Shown: in pieces, positions 1 through 4,866 of the stretch
Layout of the letters: the number at the start of each line of letters is the position of its first letter
Position numbering within the stretch: position 1 is the first letter of the stretch
Source: Deltaproteobacteria bacterium
GTDB taxonomy: Bacteria > Myxococcota > B64-G9
Assembly (NCBI GenBank): GCA_003647095.1
Contig: QMME01000242.1
Coordinates: forward strand, 1 to 6,369
DNA: 6,369 nt
Direction of reading: 5' to 3'
Position numbers and translations under genes: made by a program
Notes under the pieces: generated by a model
Databases searched by the model: none
The model's input: the letters and a program-made list of their open reading frames with translations, nothing else
What the model was told of the DNA's origin: nothing

Positions 1-1593
1 GGGCGCCTCGAGCAGGTCGACTGCCGGGCCCGGGGGCTGCTGTGCGAACAGGGGGCCTGCGTGGAACCCTGGCGTTACGGTTCTCCGCAATGGTCGGAGT
101 GTCCCGACGACCCCTTGGCCACCCCGGAGAGCCTGCACGACAAGATGGTCTACTACGAGGACATCGTCCGCCGCCTGCACCTGCATCCCCGCATGAGGTG
201 GGTCCTGCCGGTGCTGCTTGCCTGCGACGGCAGCGACTGTAGCCGGCCGGCCGTCGGTGAAGAACAGGCCACCTGGCAGGACGTGGAGCGGTGGCTCAGC
301 GGAGAGAACGACGGGCTGTGGAGTGCACTGTACCTGGCCGCCGAGGCCTATCGCTACGCCGTCACCGGCGAGGCCGAGGTGCTGGACACCATCGGGCTGC
401 TGCTCGAGGGGGAGAGACAACGCCTGGCCATCACCGGGGTGCCGGGGGTGTTCACCCGCCAGCTTATTCCTCCCGGGGTGGAGGGTCTATCCTGCCCCGA
501 TGACCTGCAGGCCTACGTCCCCGACGTCGAGAAGGACGACAACCAGTGGGTGCGCGTGAGCGACGCCGGCTGCGTGGAGGTGGTCGATGCCTCGAGCGGC
601 CAGTGGCGGGCCACCGAGCACTGCGGCCTGGACGAGTTTGCCGGCTGGTGCTGGCTGGACAATGTCTCCCAGGACGAGTACGCCGGTCACATGTTCGGCC
701 TGGCCGCGGTGTACCGGCTGGTCGATGACGAGCAGGTGCAACAGACGGTACGGGGCATGCTCAGCGACATCGGCACCATGCTGGTCGACACCCGCCTGCA
801 GATCGTCGACTGGGACGGCCGGCCGGTGGAGCACGGCCGCCTGTATGCCCTGGCCATGGACAATTTCCCCGGCTTCAACGCCGCCATGGCCCTGGCCTTC
901 GTCAAGGTTTGCGCCGCCGCCAGCGGTGACCCGGCCATCGAGGATTTCTACGAAAACTGCCTTTTGCAGAGGGGAGGGGAGGTGGATTGCCTGCACTGGC
1001 CAAGCGAGCAACCCCGCCCCTACACCGACTACCTGGGCCAGGCCGGGCTCTACGTGGGTCAGGATTCCTGCTTGTCGAACTGGAACAACATCTCCATGCA
1101 CTTCGCTTCCCTGCACGACCTGCTGCTGGTCGAGTTCGACCCGCAGGTTCGCGCCGCCGTGCAGCGGCACCTGCAGGTCGAGGCCTTCGCCCCGCCGGAT
1201 ACTCCGCGGCCGGTGGCCGAGCAGAACAACGCCTGGTTCGACATCATCTATGCCGCCTGGAAAGCCCTGGGGCCGGGCAGCGACGGGCCGGCCTACGGGG
1301 CGGTGGAGAACGCCGTGTGCATGCTGCGGCAGTTTCCCTCCTCCCAGGCCGTGCCCGACCTGCAGTGTCCGCCCGACAAGTGCCAGGAGGTGTGCACCGA
1401 CCGGCTGGGACATCCGCTCGGCAGCTATCCCCGCCAGGTGGCCGAACGTTGCCCGAGCACATTTCTGTGGTGGGGCAACCCCTACAGCCTGGGCTCCTGC
1501 AACTCGAACTCCCGCCACATCAAGCCGCCGACGGATTACCTGCTGGCCTACTGGATGGCGCGCTATTTCGGGTTCATAGATGAAGACCAGTGA
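1..1593 (+). CDS. Cys-rich, probably exported protein of unknown function (5' end outside window)
   Basis: The reading frame is open from base 1 to the TGA at 1591-1593, giving 530 visible residues. A GTG at 61 with a purine-rich stretch before it could be read as a start. I reject it because the upstream codons continue the same Cys-rich style (C8, C15, C20) and no signal peptide follows it, so the true start should lie left of the window. There are 20 cysteines in the visible part, which suggests disulfides and export. Recognisable blocks are NDGLW followed by ALYLAAEAYRYAVTG (about 103-122), DNVSQDEYAGHMFGL (220-234), DWDGRPVEHGRL (270-281), NWNNISMHF (360-368) and a C-terminal DYLLAYWMARYFGF (512-525). 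Helix-rich segments with such spacing recall the alpha/alpha-barrel (six-hairpin) fold of some glycosidases and uncharacterised secreted proteins. This is pattern memory, not a proven family call, and I see no assignable catalytic residues. It appears separate from the iron operon, which has its own promoter. Confidence 0.82.
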   Translation, partial: GRLEQVDCRARGLLCEQGACVEPWRYGSPQWSECPDDPLATPESLHDKMVYYEDIVRRLHLHPRMRWVLPVLLACDGSDCSRPAVGEEQATWQDVERWLSGENDGLWSALYLAAEAYRYAVTGEAEVLDTIGLLLEGERQRLAITGVPGVFTRQLIPPGVEGLSCPDDLQAYVPDVEKDDNQWVRVSDAGCVEVVDASSGQWRATEHCGLDEFAGWCWLDNVSQDEYAGHMFGLAAVYRLVDDEQVQQTVRGMLSDIGTMLVDTRLQIVDWDGRPVEHGRLYALAMDNFPGFNAAMALAFVKVCAAASGDPAIEDFYENCLLQRGGEVDCLHWPSEQPRPYTDYLGQAGLYVGQDSCLSNWNNISMHFASLHDLLLVEFDPQVRAAVQRHLQVEAFAPPDTPRPVAEQNNAWFDIIYAAWKALGPGSDGPAYGAVENAVCMLRQFPSSQAVPDLQCPPDKCQEVCTDRLGHPLGSYPRQVAERCPSTFLWWGNPYSLGSCNSNSRHIKPPTDYLLAYWMARYFGFIDEDQ

Positions 1594-1604
1594 ACCGCGC
1601 CGGG

Positions 1605-1632
1605 TTGAATAACTTCACCACTGGCGTATCAT
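1605..1632 (+). promoter_or_regulatory. Sigma70-type promoter of the feoB operon
   Basis: The -35 element TTGAAT (1605-1610) matches TTGACA at 4 of 6 positions. The -10 element TATCAT (1627-1632) matches TATAAT at 5 of 6, with a 16-base spacer. It lies in the only non-coding gap before feoB, and this AT-richer patch stands out from its GC-rich surroundings. Initiation would fall near 1639-1640, leaving a leader of roughly 15 bases that just includes the ribosome binding site. The -10 covers the alternative ATG at 1631, which argues against that start. An imperfect inverted repeat overlaps the -35 (see findings). Confidence 0.6.
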
Positions 1633-1641
1633 GCTGGCGGC

Positions 1642-1647
1642 AGGGAG
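1642..1647 (+). promoter_or_regulatory. Ribosome binding site that decides the feoB start
   Basis: AGGGAG lies 7 bases before the ATG at 1655. The upstream in-frame ATG at 1631 has no purine-rich site before it and sits inside the predicted -10 box, so 1655 is the preferred start. Confidence 0.65.
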
Positions 1648-1654
1648 CGTGGGC

Positions 1655-3661
1655 ATGAACGAACCAGGTGGTCGTAAGCGCAGGTACCGCTGGCGAGGCG
1701 GACGCCGGGGAGACGGCACCGGCGGCCCGCTGGGTCCGGCCACAGTGGCCCTGCTGGGCAACCTCAAGACCGGAAAGAGTACCCTGTTCGAGGCCCTGGT
1801 GCGGGGAGGCGTGAAGCGCCAGCAGGTACCCGGCCTGGGAGCGGCCGTGACCCTGGCGCCGCTGGAGGCCGGTTCCTTTCGCTGGCTGGTCGACCTGCCC
1901 GGGGTGCAGGCGTTGGACGAACGTTCGGAAGATGCCCGGCTCATGCGCTGGCTGCTGGCCCGGCAGTTGCTGGGAGCGGCGATCCTGGTCATCGATGCCC
2001 GCCGCCTGCGTCGCGGCCTGGCCCTGGCCCTGGAGATAGGCAGCTTCGGCCTGCCGGTAGTGGTGGCCCTGAACATGATCGACGAGGCCCGTGCCCAGGG
2101 CCTGCGGGTGGACGTGGAGGAGCTTTCCCGGCGCCTGGGGGTGCCGGTGGTGGAGATGGTGGCGCGCGAGGGCCGGGGGGTGCGCACCCTGAGGCGCGCA
2201 TTGAGCCAGGCTCGGCCCCTGAGCCGGAAGCTGGAGCTGCCGGCGGGGCTGGTCAAGCAGGTCGACGAACTGGACCGGCGCCTGGGCCAGAACGCCGCGC
2301 TCTCGCCCGGCCTGCGTTACCTGGCGGCCGTGCGTCCCGGAGTGGTGCGGCGCCTGCTGCGCGGACTGCTGGGCTGGCGGGAACTGGAGAAGTTCGATTC
2401 CTGGGTGGAGGAGATCCACGGTCACATGCCCGATGCCGGCATGCAACTGGCCGAGGCGGCCCGCCAGCAGGCGGCCGACCTGGCCGCGGGGGCAGAGCTG
2501 CATATCTCCGGGCGCCGGTCCGGGTGGCTGGAGCGGTTGGGCAACTGGATGCGCCAGCCGCTTACCGGTCTGCCCTTCGCCGCGCTGGTGCTGGTACTGG
2601 CCTACCTGTTCGTGGGAGTGCTGGGGGCCCAGGTGCTGGTGGACCTGCTCGAGGGCAAGCTGTTCGGCCAGCTGCTGCTGCCGGCGTTCGAGCGATTGCT
2701 GGAGCCGTTGCCCTGGCCCTGGGTACGGGAGCTGCTGGTGGGACCGTTCGGCCTGGTGAGCGTGGGCATCACCCTGGCGCTGGGTATCGTGCTGCCGGTG
2801 CTGGCCACGTTTTTCATCGCCTTCGCCGTGCTCGAGGATTCCGGGTACCTGGCCCGGTTGTCGCTGCTGCTCGACCGGGTCATGCGCCGGGTGGGACTCA
2901 CCGGCAAGGGAGTGCTGCCGGTGGTGATGGGGTTTTCCTGCGTCACCATGGCGGTGCTCACCACGCGCATGCTCGATACCCGCAAGCAGCGATTGATCGC
3001 CACCCTGCTGCTGGTGATGACCATACCCTGCGCCCCGCTGCTGGGGGTGATGATGGTGGCCCTGGGCCGGCTGCACTGGACGGCCGGTGTGGTGCTGGCG
3101 CTGGTACTCACCGGGCAGTTCTTCCTGGTGGGCTTCCTGGCCAACCTGCTGGTGCCGGGACGACGGCCCGAGTTCATCATGGAGGTACCGCGCCTGCGTC
3201 TTCCCAAGATGCGCAACGTGTTGCTGCGCTCCTACCACAATCTGGTATGGTTCATGCGCGAGGCCATACCCTACTTCTTGCTGGGCACCCTGGTGATGTT
3301 CGGGCTGGAGAAGATCGGACTGCTGGACGTCATCCGCCACCTGCTGCAGCCGGTATCGGTAAAGTTGCTGGGCCTGCCCATTGAGTCGGCCGACGCTTTC
3401 CTGATGACGCTGATCAGGCGCGAGGCGGGAGCGGCATTGCTGGTGCAGCAGCTCAACTCCGGGCTCTACGACGGGGTGCAGGTCCTGGTTACCCTGGTGG
3501 TGATGACGGTGATGCTGCCCTGCATCAATACCCTGCTGGTGATGCTCAAGGAGCGTGGAGCGGTGGTCACCACCGTCATCGTGCTGCTTTCCATAGTGGT
3601 GGCAGTGCTCGAAGGAGGCCTGGTAGGCTGGCTGTTGCGGCTGGGCGGGGCCAGCTTCTGA
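1655..3661 (+). CDS. feoB: Ferrous iron transport protein B (FeoB), divergent G domain
   Basis: Inner-membrane Fe2+ uptake protein: a cytoplasmic GTPase domain, a helical linker and a polytopic membrane domain, 668 residues from the ATG at 1655 (676 from 1631). G motifs: P-loop GNLKTGKST (35-43), possible switch I Thr66, DLPG (80-83), NMID (140-143) and VAREGRG (169-175) in the G5 place. The membrane part begins near residue 306. It has EDSGYLAR (394-401), GFSCVTMAVLTTR with Cys429, IPC with Cys459, RREAG (588-592) and LPC with Cys623, all at positions expected for FeoB gate and transmembrane motifs. Length is somewhat below classical FeoB (about 700-770). Oddities: an Arg-rich N-terminal tail (residues 7-18), Lys38 in place of the usual P-loop Asn, and a shortened switch I to G3 segment. 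It is first in a tight operon with a DtxR/FeoA-like gene 18 bases downstream, which fits iron uptake. Family assignment is firm; the effect of the G-domain changes is inference. Confidence 0.96.
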   Translation: MNEPGGRKRRYRWRGGRRGDGTGGPLGPATVALLGNLKTGKSTLFEALVRGGVKRQQVPGLGAAVTLAPLEAGSFRWLVDLPGVQALDERSEDARLMRWLLARQLLGAAILVIDARRLRRGLALALEIGSFGLPVVVALNMIDEARAQGLRVDVEELSRRLGVPVVEMVAREGRGVRTLRRALSQARPLSRKLELPAGLVKQVDELDRRLGQNAALSPGLRYLAAVRPGVVRRLLRGLLGWRELEKFDSWVEEIHGHMPDAGMQLAEAARQQAADLAAGAELHISGRRSGWLERLGNWMRQPLTGLPFAALVLVLAYLFVGVLGAQVLVDLLEGKLFGQLLLPAFERLLEPLPWPWVRELLVGPFGLVSVGITLALGIVLPVLATFFIAFAVLEDSGYLARLSLLLDRVMRRVGLTGKGVLPVVMGFSCVTMAVLTTRMLDTRKQRLIATLLLVMTIPCAPLLGVMMVALGRLHWTAGVVLALVLTGQFFLVGFLANLLVPGRRPEFIMEVPRLRLPKMRNVLLRSYHNLVWFMREAIPYFLLGTLVMFGLEKIGLLDVIRHLLQPVSVKLLGLPIESADAFLMTLIRREAGAALLVQQLNSGLYDGVQVLVTLVVMTVMLPCINTLLVMLKERGAVVTTVIVLLSIVVAVLEGGLVGWLLRLGGASF

Positions 3662-3663
3662 GT

Positions 3664-3670
3664 GGAGAGG
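3664..3670 (+). promoter_or_regulatory. Ribosome binding site that decides the regulator start
   Basis: GGAGAGG lies 9 bases before the ATG at 3680. Two other in-frame starts, GTG 3662 and ATG 3671, overlap or abut this site and lack one of their own at usable distance. The 3680 start also makes residue numbering run nearly in register with classical DtxR. Confidence 0.6.
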
Positions 3671-3679
3671 ATGAAGGCC

Positions 3680-4357
3680 ATGGCCAAAGATACGAACGGC
3701 AATCGGCACAAGGAAGATGAGCTGCTGGAGGCGATCTGGGTATGCGAGGAAAACGGCAGTGATCGGCTGAACGAATGCCTGGAACTGGCCCACGCCGAGG
3801 TGGATACCGGCGACGCCGAGCGCCTGCGGCGGCAGGAACTGATCGAACTCGACGGCGAGCGGGTGGTATTCACGGCGGCCGGGCGGGAGCGGGCCCGGGC
3901 CATCGTGCGCCGGCATCGCCTGGCCGAGCGTCTCTTTACCGACATCCTGGGGGTGGGAGGGGAACAGTCGGAACGGGCCGCCTGCAACTTCGAACACGCC
4001 GTGGTTCCGGAGATCACCGAGAGCCTGTGCACCCTGCTGGGACATCCCACCACCTGCCCGCACGGCAAGCCCATTCCTCCCGGGGAATGCTGCCGGCAGG
4101 GTCGCAGCAAGGTCACCAGTGCCATCGTGCCCCTGCGGCAGGCTCCCTGCGGCGACTGGGTCAAGGTGGCCTACCTGCGCCCCGAGCACCACGACCGGCT
4201 GCACCAGCTGCTGTCGCTGGGCATAGGGCCGGGGGCGCAGCTGCGCTTGCACCAGAAATCCCCGGTGCTGGTGGTGGAGGTGGACGGCAGCGAGGTGGCC
4301 ATGGACGAGCAGGTGGCCGGAGACGTCTATGTCTGGCGGGAAACGGCCGGCGATTGA
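3680..4357 (+). CDS. DtxR-like metal-responsive protein with C-terminal FeoA/SH3-like domain
   Basis: 225 residues from ATG 3680, close to the usual DtxR length; a GTG at 3662 would add six. Order: a degenerate winged-helix region (about 12-70), the DtxR metal-binding/dimerisation domain (71-135), a Cys-rich linker (C126, C137, C138), and a FeoA/SH3-like domain (about 148-220, with LLSLGIGPGAQL). Metal-site residues by alignment from memory with Corynebacterium DtxR: His79 and Glu83 in RRHRLAERL, Cys102, Glu105 and His106 in ACNFEH. Glu98 stands where DtxR has His98, and Glu14 replaces Met10. Family members are Fe2+- or Mn2+-activated repressors. Here residues 23-60 carry 13 acidic and only 4 Arg/Lys residues, and the recognition-helix region is about three residues short, so ordinary DNA binding is doubtful. 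The gene sits between feoB and a lipoprotein gene in one operon, and its tail overlaps the next gene by 29 bases. It could be an iron-sensing repressor of this operon, a FeoA-like partner of FeoB, or both. Superfamily membership is firm; function is inferred. Confidence 0.92.
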   Translation: MAKDTNGNRHKEDELLEAIWVCEENGSDRLNECLELAHAEVDTGDAERLRRQELIELDGERVVFTAAGRERARAIVRRHRLAERLFTDILGVGGEQSERAACNFEHAVVPEITESLCTLLGHPTTCPHGKPIPPGECCRQGRSKVTSAIVPLRQAPCGDWVKVAYLRPEHHDRLHQLLSLGIGPGAQLRLHQKSPVLVVEVDGSEVAMDEQVAGDVYVWRETAGD

Positions 4358-4829
4358 GCCGGCGGCGTTGCTGCTGGCGGGCCTGCTGCTGCTGGCGGCA
4401 GCTTGCCCGGCTCCCGGTGGGCCGTCGCTACGTGATCCCTGGTGGCCGGGAAATCTCGTCGATTACCGGGGACACCGGCTGCCGGCCGGGTCTCTGCGCG
4501 GCCGGGTGGTGCTGCTGGTGATGTTTACCACCGACAATCCCGTGGTCACGCCGCTGCTGGTAGGGATCGACAACCTGGGCCGACGACTGTACGGGCGCGG
4601 GCTGCGGGTGGTCGGGCTGGCCTTCGACGAGCAGGAGGAGTTGCTGGAACCCTTCTGCCGGGGACTCGATCTTTCCTTTCCGGTGGGCCTGGCCGGCGGA
4701 GAGCTGCGGCGGCAGGTCGGAGTCCTGCCCCAACTGCGTCTCTACGACCGGGAGGGGAAGCTGGCCAAGGTGGTGCTGGGGATGGTGGAGATGGACGGGC
4801 TCAAGCACTTGTTGGAACGCCTGTTGTAA
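4329..4829 (+). CDS. TlpA/ResA-like thioredoxin-fold lipoprotein lacking the redox CXXC
   Basis: 166 residues. The ATG lies inside the end of the preceding gene (29-base overlap) and has GGAG at 4319-4322, 6 bases upstream, so the start and translational coupling are credible. Residues 12-25 form a hydrophobic signal segment ending in LAAAC, a lipobox with Cys26 as lipidation site; Pro27 follows. The mature part has the TlpA-like order: VDYRGHRLPAGSLRGRVVLL (44-63), the active-site loop, a GLRVVGLAFDE strand (91-101), VLPQLRLYDREGKL (132-145) with a likely cis-Pro134, and a C-terminal helix. The loop that should read WCxxC is FTTDNPVV (66-73), so both redox cysteines are gone. The only other Cys is Cys110. 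Disulfide reductase activity is therefore unlikely; a binding or scaffolding role at the envelope is possible. Operon position suggests a link to iron uptake, but no iron ligand set is evident. A peroxiredoxin-like AhpC/TSA relative is an alternative label for the same fold. Confidence 0.82.
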   Translation: MSGGKRPAIEPAALLLAGLLLLAAACPAPGGPSLRDPWWPGNLVDYRGHRLPAGSLRGRVVLLVMFTTDNPVVTPLLVGIDNLGRRLYGRGLRVVGLAFDEQEELLEPFCRGLDLSFPVGLAGGELRRQVGVLPQLRLYDREGKLAKVVLGMVEMDGLKHLLERLL

Positions 4830-4832
4830 GAC

Positions 4833-4853
4833 ACCGTTGGGGGAGACGGTTTT
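4833..4853 (+). terminator. Weak rho-independent terminator of the feo operon
   Basis: ACCGT (4833-4837) pairs with ACGGT (4846-4850) around an 8-base loop, followed by a short T run (4850-4853). It begins four bases after the last operon stop and lies between convergent genes. The stem is only 5 bp and the T run is short, so it may be inefficient. On the opposite strand no T run follows the hairpin. Confidence 0.4.
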
Positions 4854-4866
4854 CCTACATCGTTTG

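Noticed and set aside
487..1518. 343-codon open frame on the - strand opposite the Cys-rich gene
   Set aside because: Same composition artefact. The product is Gly/Val/His-rich with no recognisable motif, while the + strand frame has coherent blocks and runs the whole region.
587..1579. 330-codon + strand frame inside the Cys-rich gene
   Set aside because: Out-of-frame overlap with Pro/Ser/Thr/Arg-rich low-complexity translation, typical of GC-rich shadow frames.
1593..1606. Possible terminator AACC...GGTT after the Cys-rich gene
   Set aside because: Only a 4-bp stem with no T run. I do not consider it supported.
1574..4252. Very long open frame on the - strand (892 codons) opposite feoB and the regulator gene
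   Set aside because: It is a shadow of strong third-position G/C bias. The translation is low-complexity (His/Gln/Pro-rich), shows no domain, and is antisense to two clear family members.
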